DNA of 15,587 nt from Actinomycetota bacterium (lineage in GTDB: Bacteria; Actinomycetota; Actinomycetes; Acidothermales; Acidothermaceae). The notes below the pieces were generated by a model. It searched no databases. It was not told where the DNA came from and was given only the letters and a program-made list of their open reading frames with translations. The position numbers were made by a program, and so were the translations under genes. The stretch spans positions 21,328 to 36,914 of the forward strand of contig PLCK01000077.1 of assembly GCA_003134755.1 (NCBI GenBank), written 5' to 3'. Positions 6,053 through 13,578 of the stretch are shown piece after piece. The stretch's first letter is position 1. Each line of letters starts with the position of its first letter.

Positions 6053-8998
6053 TCAACCTGCAAGCAGGCCCTGGCGACGGGCGAGTGCGGCGGCTTCGGT
6101 CCTGGTGGTCGCGCCTAGTTTCCCGAGGATGTTGCTGACGTGCACGCTCGCGGTCTTCTCGCTGATGAACAGCGAACGACCGATCTGCCGGTTTGTGAGC
6201 CCGTTCGTCAGCAGCTGGAGTACCTCTGACTCGCGCGCAGTGAGCGTCACGTTCTTCGACGCAGTCGGCAACGAAGCGGGCAGGCCCAACTCGGTCTCGA
6301 GGCGAGCGCGGCGAGCCAGGTCGCGAGCCTGCCCGAGCATCGGCAGCGCGCCGAGACGCTCGGCCGTCGTGATCGTCGCCCGCAAAGCGTCCAGAGTGTG
6401 CGCGTCGCGGTCGCCGGCGTCGAGCGCGACCTCGGCGAATCGCAGCCGGGCGGCTGCGGCGTCTGCGACGCGGCCGGCCCGGTCGGCTTCGGTGATGACG
6501 GCCAGCCAGTGGTCGGACGTCGATGTGCCGGCCGCCTTGGCGGCTTCCGCCTCGGTCCACGACACCCACATCGACACCGCTGGTGGCCGAGTCCGGCGCG
6601 CGCCGCCCTCGCGGCGGGCCGACTCGGCGTGGTTCGCGGCCGCCGCGGCGTGCCCGGCTGCGGCGCCGGAGTCGCCGACTGCACGTGCCTTGGTGGCGAG
6701 CGCCGCAAGCGCCGTCGCCGCTCTGGCGGCCAACAGGATCGCCTCTGTCTCGCCCGACGAGGTCGTCGGACGGTACGCGATTGCGCGTTCGACGATCGAC
6801 AACGCCGCCGCCGGCTCATCGCGTTGCAGCAGCAGATCGGTCTCGCACAAGTCGATCTGCAATTCGGCCCAGATATCGCCGGTTCCGCGCAGTTGGCGGA
6901 GCAGTCCGTCGGCGGCCGGGTCGCCGCGCGCGACCAGCACGGCCAGCGCCTGGGTGGCCAGCACCCGGCCGGGCGAGGTAGGCGCATAGGCGGCGTCGAG
7001 ACTCACCCGCAACACGGCGTCCCACTCGCCGCTTGCGGCCAACGCCCAGGCCCTGATCAGCTGCAGGTCGAGCCCGAAGCTGCTCCACGAGAGTCCTTTG
7101 CGCTCTGCCAGCTCGACGCCCTGCTCGACACGTTCGATGGTCTCGGCGATGTGGCCGTATTCGAGCAGGTAGACGGTCTGAAAACGCAGTGCGCGTAGCT
7201 GCGTCGTCAAGCCGTCCGGCGCGGCCGAAGCGCGTTCGACGGCCTGCGCGAACAGGTCGTTTGCGTCGCCCGGCATCAGGCCCCACGCGATCAGCAGGCC
7301 GCGGCTCACGAGTGCGTCGGCGGCGATCGCGTCAGCTCCGACGGAGTCGGCAACGTCGATCGCCTCGGTCAACAGCTGCTCGGACCTGACCGGATCGGCG
7401 CGCAAGAGGGACCGGCCGTACGTGGCAAGCGACCGGGCGAGCACCGCGCTCGGAGCTGTCTCAGCAAGCAGCTCGGCCGCGTGTGCGGCGGCGTCTCCGC
7501 TGCGCACGCCGCTGTCCAGCTGGATGTGGGCGAGTCTCTCGTAGCACTCAGCTCGAATGATCACGTCGCCGTCGGCGTCTGCGGCCGCAACGCTCGCGAG
7601 GGCATGGCCGATCGCGCGTGCGTCATCCCCGCTACCCGCGGCGGCCTCGCTCGCGCGCATGAGCAGGCCGAGCTGGCCGACCTCCGTGTCGACGCGGTCG
7701 ATGATGCTCAGAGCCGCTTCGAGATGCCGGAGTGCCTCTGCCGGCGCGGCCAGCTTCTCGGCTTCGCCGGCCGCGGCGACGAGCGCGTCGAACGCCCGCG
7801 GCAGGTCGTTGCTTGCCAGCCGGTGATGTGCGAGTTCGGCCATGCTGACCTGCGAATGGGCTCCTTCGGCAGCGCGCCGTTGCTCGAGCAACTCCGCGAA
7901 GCGCGCATGCAATCGGACCCGCTCTCCCGGCAGCAGGTCGCCGTAGACCGCTTCTTGCAGCAGCGCATGCCGGAACGCGTACGTGTCATCGACGTTGACG
8001 AGCAGGCCTGCCCCGACCGCCTCGCGCAGCGCGTCCTCGATGTCGGCGGGGTCGGCGTCGGACGCGTCGACCAGGACGTCGTGCGAGGTTCGGCGTCCGG
8101 CTACCGCGGCGAGCCGAAGGATGCGCCGGCTCTCTTCGGGCAGTGTCTCGACGCGCGTCAGCAAGACGTCGACGAGCGCCTCCGGCAGGCCACCGCCGTG
8201 CGGGCGCTCAGACGCGCGGAGCAATTCCTCCGCGAAGAAGGCGTTGCCCTCGCTGCGGGCATACACCCGTTCGAGCAGCCGCGGGTCGACAGGTCCGGTG
8301 ATCGCGCTGTTCAGCAACTCGGCAACCTCGGCGTGTGAGAAGCCGGACAACGCTATGCGTTCGACATCGGGACGCCGGGCCAGCTCAGCCAGCAGGGGAC
8401 GCAACGGGTGCCGGCGGTCGACGTCGTCCGACCGGTAACTCATGACGAGTGCGACCCGACCGCCGCGGAAAGTGCGGGCCAGGAAGGCCAGCAGGTCGCG
8501 TGTGCTGCGGTCGGCCCAGTGGATGTCCTCGACGACGAACAGGACCGGTGCCGTTTCGGCGAGGGCAAGCACGATGCCGTGCAGTGCCTCGAACAGCTGC
8601 ACCTGAGCGAGTTCCTCGGCCAACTCCGGGCCGCTCCGGGCGTTACCGGGGTCAGCGAGGTGCGGGAGGAGGCGCGTGAGCACCGGGCGGCGCGCGGCTT
8701 CGGCGCGCAACAGCGCGGCGCCTTCAGGGGTCGCTTCCAGGGCGTGCAGGGCATCGACGATCGGGACGTAGGGCAGTCCGAACTCGCCGACCTGGACGCA
8801 CGCACCGACCAGAACCGTGCAACCGCAGGCTCGGGCGTGCGCGGCGACCTCCTCGAGCAGGCGGGTCTTGCCGACCCCGGCATCCCCGCTCACTACCGCC
8901 AGCCCCGGCACACCGGCGGCGGCCGCGTCGAGCATCGCCGACAATTGGGCGAGCTCGTCGGCGCGGCCAATGAAACGGCGTGCAGTGGGGCGAGGCAC
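6053..8998 (-). CDS. LAL-type ATP-binding LuxR-family transcriptional regulator
   Basis: 981 aa from the GTG at 8998 (SD GAGGA, 7-nt spacer). An in-frame GTG at 9049 would give 998 aa but lacks a ribosome-binding site and would overlap the upstream small gene. Near the N-terminus (RFIGRADELAQL) begins an AAA_16 ATPase domain with Walker A GDAGVGKT (about 38-45) and Walker B LFVVEDIHWAD (about 153-163). A long Ala/Leu-rich helical middle, probably TPR-like, follows. The last 65 residues are a LuxR HTH (LTARESEVLQLLTNGLTNRQ, ISEKTASVHVSNILGKLGA). Size and layout are those of MalT-like LAL activators, which bind ATP and an inducer and then activate promoters, often for sugar use or secondary metabolism. 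Target and inducer are unknown; the metabolic genes to its left are candidates. Confidence 0.95.
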   Translation of the reverse strand: MPRPTARRFIGRADELAQLSAMLDAAAAGVPGLAVVSGDAGVGKTRLLEEVAAHARACGCTVLVGACVQVGEFGLPYVPIVDALHALEATPEGAALLRAEAARRPVLTRLLPHLADPGNARSGPELAEELAQVQLFEALHGIVLALAETAPVLFVVEDIHWADRSTRDLLAFLARTFRGGRVALVMSYRSDDVDRRHPLRPLLAELARRPDVERIALSGFSHAEVAELLNSAITGPVDPRLLERVYARSEGNAFFAEELLRASERPHGGGLPEALVDVLLTRVETLPEESRRILRLAAVAGRRTSHDVLVDASDADPADIEDALREAVGAGLLVNVDDTYAFRHALLQEAVYGDLLPGERVRLHARFAELLEQRRAAEGAHSQVSMAELAHHRLASNDLPRAFDALVAAAGEAEKLAAPAEALRHLEAALSIIDRVDTEVGQLGLLMRASEAAAGSGDDARAIGHALASVAAADADGDVIIRAECYERLAHIQLDSGVRSGDAAAHAAELLAETAPSAVLARSLATYGRSLLRADPVRSEQLLTEAIDVADSVGADAIAADALVSRGLLIAWGLMPGDANDLFAQAVERASAAPDGLTTQLRALRFQTVYLLEYGHIAETIERVEQGVELAERKGLSWSSFGLDLQLIRAWALAASGEWDAVLRVSLDAAYAPTSPGRVLATQALAVLVARGDPAADGLLRQLRGTGDIWAELQIDLCETDLLLQRDEPAAALSIVERAIAYRPTTSSGETEAILLAARAATALAALATKARAVGDSGAAAGHAAAAANHAESARREGGARRTRPPAVSMWVSWTEAEAAKAAGTSTSDHWLAVITEADRAGRVADAAAARLRFAEVALDAGDRDAHTLDALRATITTAERLGALPMLGQARDLARRARLETELGLPASLPTASKNVTLTARESEVLQLLTNGLTNRQIGRSLFISEKTASVHVSNILGKLGATTRTEAAALARRQGLLAG

Positions 8999-9039
8999 CC
9001 CTTGATCCTCGCCGATCTGCCCTGCCGATCGGTAGTGCG

Positions 9040-9261
9040 TTACCTGCACGGGGTCGTGGCGTTGGTCGCGACGACCGGTGGCCGGTGAGTGATCGGCACT
9101 GCGCCTGTGCCGATGCCTTGATCGTCCGTAGCGCCGCGGCCGAACCAGAGCCGGCGTCCACGCTGCGCTTGCCTCACGGCGCGCCGGTGTTCGGCGGCGA
9201 CAAGCAGGTCCCGGTGGCGCGCGATGACGAGTTCTTGCCTCATATGCCAGTTGATGTCCAT
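9040..9261 (-). CDS. Small hypothetical protein with 'ARHRDLL..AEHRR..RQA' helix
   Basis: 73 aa from ATG 9261 (a second ATG, seven codons in, lies at 9243). The first 38 residues contain RQELVIARHRDLL and AEHRRAVRQAQRGRR, a charged amphipathic helix resembling the short Arg/Glu/His-rich proteins common as unnamed small genes in actinobacteria. The tail is low in structure and may be variable. It is on the same strand as the LAL regulator, 41 bp ahead of its preferred start, so co-transcription is possible. The Shine-Dalgarno is weak. The resemblance is from memory of such proteins, not a search, and no function is known. Confidence 0.5.
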   Translation of the reverse strand: MDINWHMRQELVIARHRDLLVAAEHRRAVRQAQRGRRLWFGRGATDDQGIGTGAVPITHRPPVVATNATTPCR

Positions 9262-9402
9262 GCGTCTACGGTCGCCGTAAGCCGCCCGACGAACATCGGT
9301 GCAATGCCCTACTTCTGCGGCTGGGCACCCTCAGATCGGGCGGCGTAACGTTCGCCGGGACCATAAGTGGCGCCTTAGGGATTGCGGGCAGGGGAGCGGT
9401 TC

Positions 9403-9699
9403 ATGCCGGAGCGGGCTGTCGTCGCGGGGAAGCTACCCCGGCCATCGGGTGGCCGGCGGTGGAGTTCGTTCATCGCTGACGAGGGCACTGGGAGCAGGCC
9501 GGTGCGCGGACTGCACGAGGCGACCAATCCGACGCATCGGGTGCGCGTCGAATACGACGTGCACACGTTGTTGATCCACCTCAGTGACGAGGACGGCGCC
9601 GGCTGGACGACCGTCGCGGTCGATCGAACGACCCGGCGGTGCGCCGTCGCGCAGGCCGACACGGCTCGCGGTGCGTACGAAAGCCTGTACCAGAGCTGA
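9403..9699 (+). CDS. Hypothetical 98-aa protein
   Basis: The start is the ATG at 9403, with a very good Shine-Dalgarno (AGGGGAG, 9390-9396; 6-nt spacer); a TTG at 9382 in frame is less likely. The first 45 residues are basic and Gly/Pro-containing. The second half (HRVRVEYDVHTLLIHLSDED, GWTTVAVDRTTRRCAVAQAD, ARGAYESLYQS) looks like a compact alpha/beta domain of two hairpins and a C-terminal helix. I recognise no named family; such short proteins often sit beside regulators in actinobacteria. It is divergent from the small gene and LAL regulator across a 141-bp spacer in which I see no clear promoter. A weak 5-bp stem (GTGGG/CCCAC) follows its stop. Confidence 0.7.
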   Translation: MPERAVVAGKLPRPSGGRRWSSFIADEGTGSRPVRGLHEATNPTHRVRVEYDVHTLLIHLSDEDGAGWTTVAVDRTTRRCAVAQADTARGAYESLYQS

Positions 9700-9730
9700 C
9701 CGCTCCCCGGTGGGGCCCTCTTCGCGCCCA

Positions 9731-9755
9731 CAGTGAATAGATCCGCAGTGAATAG
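9731..9755. repeat. Direct repeat CAGTGAATAG x2
   Basis: Identical decamers at 9731-9740 and 9746-9755, 15 bp apart start to start, in an AT-rich stretch between the 98-aa protein gene and the GAF-ANTAR pair. This could be a paired regulator site; no dyad symmetry is present. Confidence 0.45.
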
Positions 9756-10085
9756 GTATTGCTGCCCGTTCATGTGATGATTGGGTATTCAGCGTGCTTG
9801 GGTCTGTCCGGACCTTGCGCCCCCTCGCCGCCCGCGCAACACGTTCGAAAGTGGCGGGGACCTTTGACAGTTTCTGCGATTGGTCGTGTCCTGGCCGGCC
9901 GGTCGATCGACGTCGACCCCGCAGCCGATGATGCGTCTACGTCGGATTACGAGACGACATCGCTTCAATGCCCGTGCGGCCATGCCTCCGATCGGCACGA
10001 CTCGATCGCGTCGCGCTACTGCGATGCAACCCTGGCGAATCAGTTACGCCGCCAATGCATCTGCGTGTCAGCGGCGGCGATCGCA

Positions 10086-10115
10086 GCGAGCAGTACATGA
10101 GCGAGCAGTACATGA
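10086..10115 (+). repeat. Perfect 15-bp tandem duplication
   Basis: GCGAGCAGTACATGA occurs twice head to tail (10086-10100, 10101-10115). Each copy holds an ATGA. The first ATG (10097) opens a 19-codon frame (starting MSEQYMIASS) whose TAG at 10154-10156 overlaps the start region of the GAF-ANTAR gene (GTG 10150). It may be a leader peptide coupled to the downstream gene or a chance slippage product. Confidence 0.75.
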
Positions 10116-10149
10116 TTGCGTCCTCGCGCGGCGCGGAACGCGGTCCGCC

Positions 10150-10869
10150 GTGGTAGCCGCCGCGGGCATTCGGGGCGCGCTCGAGGAGGTCCTCCTGGAG
10201 GGTGAGCGTGGTGCGCCGGCCGCCGACCGCCTGTGCGTCGCCTGCGTGCCATGGCTCGGCGTCGACGCAGCGGCGATCTCGCTGATAGACGACGGTGAGA
10301 GCCGCGGCACCTTCGGCGCCAGCGACAACGATGCCCGGGTACTCGATGCCCTTCAATTCACCTGTGGCGAAGGGCCTTGTCTCGAAGCGGCAGGGACAAC
10401 GATGCCGGTCCTCGTGCCTGACCTGCGCGCGGGCGACGAGCCGCGCTGGCCCGCCTTCAAGGACGCGGCTGAGCGGGTCGGCGTCAGGGCGGTGTTCGCG
10501 GTGCCGGTGCGGGTGGGCCGGGTGGGGCTGGGCGCGCTCGACCTCTTCCGCGGTACGCCGGGTCCGTTGTCGTCGCTTCAGATGTCCGATGCGCTGCTCG
10601 TCGCCGATGCGGCGGCGCAGATCCTGCTGGACGTGATCGATGATCATGGGAAGGCTGACGGCCGGGCCGGCCCCCTCGAGCAGTGGCAGCAGATGGCGTC
10701 ATTGGCCCGGATCGATGTCTACCAAGCGACCGGAATGGTCATGGCCCAACTCGACGTGTCTGCGGTCGATGCGCTGGTGCGCCTGCGTGCTTACGCCTTC
10801 AGTCACGACCTGACCGCAAGCGAGGTAGCCCAGTTACTGATCTCCCGTGGCTTGCGTATGGAGGCGTGA
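10150..10869 (+). CDS. GAF-ANTAR regulatory protein 1
   Basis: 239 aa from the GTG at 10150. The GAF sensor domain (about 8-165) has DRLCVACVPWLGVDAAAISL, then CGEGPCLEA (72-80) with a Cys conserved in this actinobacterial group, VPDLRAGDEPRWPAF, and VFAVPVRVGRVGLGALDLF. The C-terminal ANTAR domain (about 180-236) carries ARIDVYQATGMVMAQLDVSA and ALVRLRAYAFSHDLTASEVA. ANTAR domains bind paired RNA hairpins to stop transcription termination; GAF domains sense small ligands or redox state. The frame is open upstream to 9880, but that stretch lacks coding character. The Shine-Dalgarno is poor, so initiation may depend on the overlapping mini-ORF. A similar protein is encoded 55 bp downstream. 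Confidence 0.9.
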   Translation: MVAAAGIRGALEEVLLEGERGAPAADRLCVACVPWLGVDAAAISLIDDGESRGTFGASDNDARVLDALQFTCGEGPCLEAAGTTMPVLVPDLRAGDEPRWPAFKDAAERVGVRAVFAVPVRVGRVGLGALDLFRGTPGPLSSLQMSDALLVADAAAQILLDVIDDHGKADGRAGPLEQWQQMASLARIDVYQATGMVMAQLDVSAVDALVRLRAYAFSHDLTASEVAQLLISRGLRMEA

Positions 10870-10878
10870 CGCGATAAA

Positions 10879-10904
10879 GGGTGACGGAGGGGTACGATTC
10901 ACCC
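10879..10904. promoter_or_regulatory. Small inverted repeat between the two GAF-ANTAR genes
   Basis: GGGTGA (10879-10884) and TCACCC (10899-10904) can form a 6-bp stem with a 14-nt loop just ahead of the AAGGAG (10913-10918) of the next gene. It may be an attenuator or processing site. It does not show the paired hexaloop layout typical of ANTAR targets. Confidence 0.35.
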
Positions 10905-10924
10905 TGCGCAGAAAGGAGCCTGCG

Positions 10925-11683
10925 ATGAGTGAACCTGCGCTGTCGCGGGAGTACGAAGTGACGGCCACGCTCATCCGGCTGGCCGACACGTTGGTTGAGG
11001 ATTTCGACCTGCTCGACGTGCTCGACGAGTTGGCAAACGACTGCGTTCGGCTGCTCGGCGTGACCGCAGCCGGCCTCCTCCTGGCCGGGCCGGGCAAGGA
11101 ACTGCACGTCGTCGCTGCGTCTTCCGAACGGACCCGGTTGCTCGAGTTGTTCCAGCTCCAGCGCGACGAAGGGCCTTGTCTCGACTGCTACCGCACGGGC
11201 CAATCGGTCAGTGTTCCCGACCTCGAGGCACAGTCCGCCGCCTGGCCGGCGTTCGCCGAGGCTGCGTTGATGACCGGTTACCGAGCTGTGCACGCCGTTC
11301 CGATGCGCCTGCGCCAGCAGGTGATCGGAGGCCTGAACCTGTTCGGAGCTGAGGTCGGAGCAATGACCAAGCCCGCGCGCCGCCTTGCCCAGGCGCTCGC
11401 GGACATGGCGACGATCACCATCCTTCAGGAGCGCGCCTTGCGTGAAAGCGAGGAGGTCGCGGCGCAGCTCCAGGTGGCGCTCGTCAGCCGGGTCGTGCTC
11501 GAGCAGGCCAAAGGCGTGCTGGCTGAGCGCGGAGAACTGAACATGGACGACGCCTTCCAGGTGCTGCGTAAGTACGCCCGCGACCACAACCAGCGGCTTC
11601 AGGACGTCAGTCGCGGCATCGTCCAGGGCACCGTCGATGCCACTGTGGTACTTGCCAGCCGGCGGCGAACGCCGCACGCCTGA
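10925..11683 (+). CDS. GAF-ANTAR regulatory protein 2
   Basis: 252 aa; ATG 10925 preceded by AAGGAG with a 6-nt spacer. The GAF domain (about 25-170) shows LDELANDCVRLLGVTAAGLL, QRDEGPCLDCYRTGQ (79-93), VPDLEAQSAAWPAF and GYRAVHAVPMRLRQQVIGGL. The ANTAR domain (about 180-242) shows LVSRVVLEQAKGVLAERGEL and AFQVLRKYARDHNQRLQDVS. It has the role expected of a ligand-controlled RNA-binding antiterminator. It is a homologue of the preceding protein but clearly diverged: the ANTAR is of the 'EQAKG' type, the first of the 'YQATG' type. The pair is therefore more likely two working branches than a fresh duplication. It is probably co-transcribed with gene 1 and precedes the GGDEF-ANTAR-PP2C gene by 119 bp. 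Confidence 0.93.
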   Translation: MSEPALSREYEVTATLIRLADTLVEDFDLLDVLDELANDCVRLLGVTAAGLLLAGPGKELHVVAASSERTRLLELFQLQRDEGPCLDCYRTGQSVSVPDLEAQSAAWPAFAEAALMTGYRAVHAVPMRLRQQVIGGLNLFGAEVGAMTKPARRLAQALADMATITILQERALRESEEVAAQLQVALVSRVVLEQAKGVLAERGELNMDDAFQVLRKYARDHNQRLQDVSRGIVQGTVDATVVLASRRRTPHA

Positions 11684-11802
11684 AGGGCGTCCGCCGGTTG
11701 AGCGGGAACATAAGGATCCGGCAGCGCAATCGGGACAAGCAGGGCACAATGATCGCTAAGGTTCGCCGCCGTTGGTGGTGAACGCGTCACTCCAGACGAC
11801 CG

Positions 11803-13578
11803 GTGGCGCATCCGCTCTCAGGCGAGATGGGCGGTGGTTCGGTCGTGCAGGATACGCGTGGGCAGGCGATTCCGGGCCCCACCGTGCCCGTACGCATGCC
11901 CCGTGTGCCGTTCTCGGTCGCCGGGGCGATGTCACGCGTCGGTCGGCCACCTGACCTCGACCCGCTCACGGGGCTGGTCGACCGATCGTGGTTCGACCAC
12001 GCGATAGGCGAGTCCGAGCTCCAGGCCCGGCGCATGGCGGTCGAAGTCGGACGGACATCCCTCGCCGTCCGGTACAGCGCGCCCGACTTCGGAATCATCG
12101 CCGTCGATCTTGACGACTTGGCATCGATCAACCGCCGCGAGGGCCGCGAGGCCGGCGACGGTCTGCTCCTGTTGACGGCGGAGTTGCTGCAGGAATGGAG
12201 CGCAAGCGACGACGTGCTGGCGCGCCTCGGCGGTGACGCCTTCGGCATCCTCGTCCATGCCGACGCGGCTCACCTCGAGAGGGCGGCCGACTCGTTGCGC
12301 TTGCTGCTGGCACGAGCGCCGATTCCAGCGACTCTTGCTGCCGCTGCGCCAGGTCGACGTGGCGGACTTGCGGGGGCTTTGCGAGCCGCCGAACACCAGG
12401 TTCGTGCGCAACGGCGCGGCCCCGACGGGCGCGAACGAGACGCTGAGCGTGCCATGGGTTCGGTGCGGGCCGCGGTCGCTGCGAGCACGATGCATGCGCA
12501 AGCCACCGGAATCTTGATGCAATGGCATGGGTGCTCAGCACAGAACGCACGCGCTGAACTGGCGTATCAGGCACACGAACTCGGATTGTCCGTCCCTGCG
12601 TTCGCTCGCCTTTTGATCGCGGTCGCGTCAGGCCGCGCTCTCACCGAAGGCGAGGACGCAGCCGGGATCGAGCTTGAGCGCGCGATTTCGCTCGGGGCTC
12701 GGGTTGCTACCCGGGCGTCCGCGACGATCACCGACAGCCGAATGCCGGCGGCGAACGTGCCAGCACGCGCGGACGGTGCCTACGGTCTTCAGTCCCAGCC
12801 GGCCTGGCGGCTGTTGCATCCGAATGCGGCGACAGGTGTGCTCTCGCTCATGCCCGCGGTCAACGAGGTGGCCGCGCCGCTGACCGACCTCCAGCTGGCG
12901 GGCCGCTACCAGGCCGCCGCCAAGGCTCGTGGCTCGGGTGGCGACTGGTTCGATGCGTTCGTGTTGGCAGACGGCACCGCCGGGGTCGTGATCGGAGATG
13001 TCGCAGGTCACGACGCAGTGTCCGCGACGACGATGATGCAGCTGCGCACGGTGTTGCGGGTGCTCGCCGCCGGACGCGAGGTGGCTCCGAGCGACGTGCT
13101 GCTAAGGCTCGACCGTTCGTTCGTCCAATTCGATCTCGGCCTGCTCGCCACCGTCTGCTTCGGCTGGGTCTATCGGGAGGACGACGGCAACGTCGTGCTG
13201 CGCTGGGCGAACGCGGGCCACCTGCCACCACTCCTGCTCGACTCGGACGGCGAGACCGTCGTGCTCGAATGCAGGGACGATCTGCTGCTCGGCCTCGGGC
13301 TCGAGGTGGAGCGTGCCGACCTGTCGGTGCGGTTACCACCGACCAGCACGCTGCTTCTCTACAGCGATGGCCTGATCGAGACCCGTACCGCCGACCTCGA
13401 CGCAGGGATCGCCAGATTGTGCGCGGCCGCTCGCTCATTGGGCCGAGTGGGCGTCGCCGAACTGTGTGACGTGCTCGTCCCGGCCATGGTCGGCCCGCGC
13501 GCACCAGACGACGTCACAGTGCTCGCAGTTCGCGTCCCGCCGTGCGTAGGCGTCGCCAGTTCATCGGGCGCGCCGTAG
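11803..13578 (+). CDS. Degenerate GGDEF - ANTAR - SpoIIE/PP2C phosphatase fusion protein
   Basis: 591 aa. Residues about 52-210 follow the diguanylate-cyclase fold (DPLTGLVDRSWFDHAI, FGIIAVDLDDLASINRREG, DDVLARLGGDAFGILV), but the GGDEF signature reads GGDAF (143-147) and the SIGVA segment is lost. It is probably a non-catalytic GTP- or ligand-binding module. Residues about 220-280 are an ANTAR domain (ASTMHAQATGILMQWHGCSA, LAYQAHELGLSVPAFARLLI). Residues about 365-578 are a PPM/SpoIIE phosphatase with the metal-binding Asp motifs intact: GGDWFDAF (379), GDVAGHD (398), ANAGHLPPLLL and APDDVTVLAVR (567). RsbU-type phosphatases dephosphorylate anti-anti-sigma factors. The GTG start at 11803 has a poor ribosome-binding site; ATG 11827 is an alternative. 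Its 3' end overlaps the convergent GntR gene by 18 bp. Confidence 0.9.
   Translation: MAHPLSGEMGGGSVVQDTRGQAIPGPTVPVRMPRVPFSVAGAMSRVGRPPDLDPLTGLVDRSWFDHAIGESELQARRMAVEVGRTSLAVRYSAPDFGIIAVDLDDLASINRREGREAGDGLLLLTAELLQEWSASDDVLARLGGDAFGILVHADAAHLERAADSLRLLLARAPIPATLAAAAPGRRGGLAGALRAAEHQVRAQRRGPDGRERDAERAMGSVRAAVAASTMHAQATGILMQWHGCSAQNARAELAYQAHELGLSVPAFARLLIAVASGRALTEGEDAAGIELERAISLGARVATRASATITDSRMPAANVPARADGAYGLQSQPAWRLLHPNAATGVLSLMPAVNEVAAPLTDLQLAGRYQAAAKARGSGGDWFDAFVLADGTAGVVIGDVAGHDAVSATTMMQLRTVLRVLAAGREVAPSDVLLRLDRSFVQFDLGLLATVCFGWVYREDDGNVVLRWANAGHLPPLLLDSDGETVVLECRDDLLLGLGLEVERADLSVRLPPTSTLLLYSDGLIETRTADLDAGIARLCAAARSLGRVGVAELCDVLVPAMVGPRAPDDVTVLAVRVPPCVGVASSSGAP

Larger units (their letters stand above)
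9700..10149. other. 450-bp intergenic region before the GAF-ANTAR pair
   Basis: No convincing gene. It contains a weak hairpin (GTGGG/CCCAC, 9710-9731), a 10-bp direct repeat (CAGTGAATAG at 9731 and 9746) and an isolated GGGTAT (9783-9788). It also contains a perfect 15-bp tandem duplication (10086-10115) inside a 19-codon mini-ORF (10097-10156). The open frames that cross it lack family signatures. It is AT-richer near 9731-9790, where a promoter for the GAF-ANTAR genes would be sensible. Confidence 0.5.

Noticed and set aside
6105..8438. Several long plus-strand frames opposite the LAL regulator
   Set aside because: Low-complexity Arg/Ser/Ala translations are typical of the antisense of high-GC genes; the minus strand shows clear ATPase and HTH motifs.
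9768..9788. SigB/SigF-type promoter (GTTC with GGGTAT)
   Set aside because: The spacer is only 11 bp, shorter than the 14-16 bp needed, and the -35 is imperfect.
9759..10100. 113-codon frame before the GAF-ANTAR genes
   Set aside because: No family signature, poor third-position GC and no Shine-Dalgarno; treated as intergenic.
11950..12440. Active diguanylate cyclase reading of the phosphatase fusion's N-terminal domain
   Set aside because: The signature is GGDAF rather than GG(D/E)EF and the SIGVA segment is lost, so catalysis is unlikely.
12300..12470. Frameshift inside the GGDEF-ANTAR linker
   Set aside because: The frame continues with an ALRAAEHQVRAQRRG helix that matches the end of a GGDEF fold, and ANTAR and PP2C follow in the same frame.
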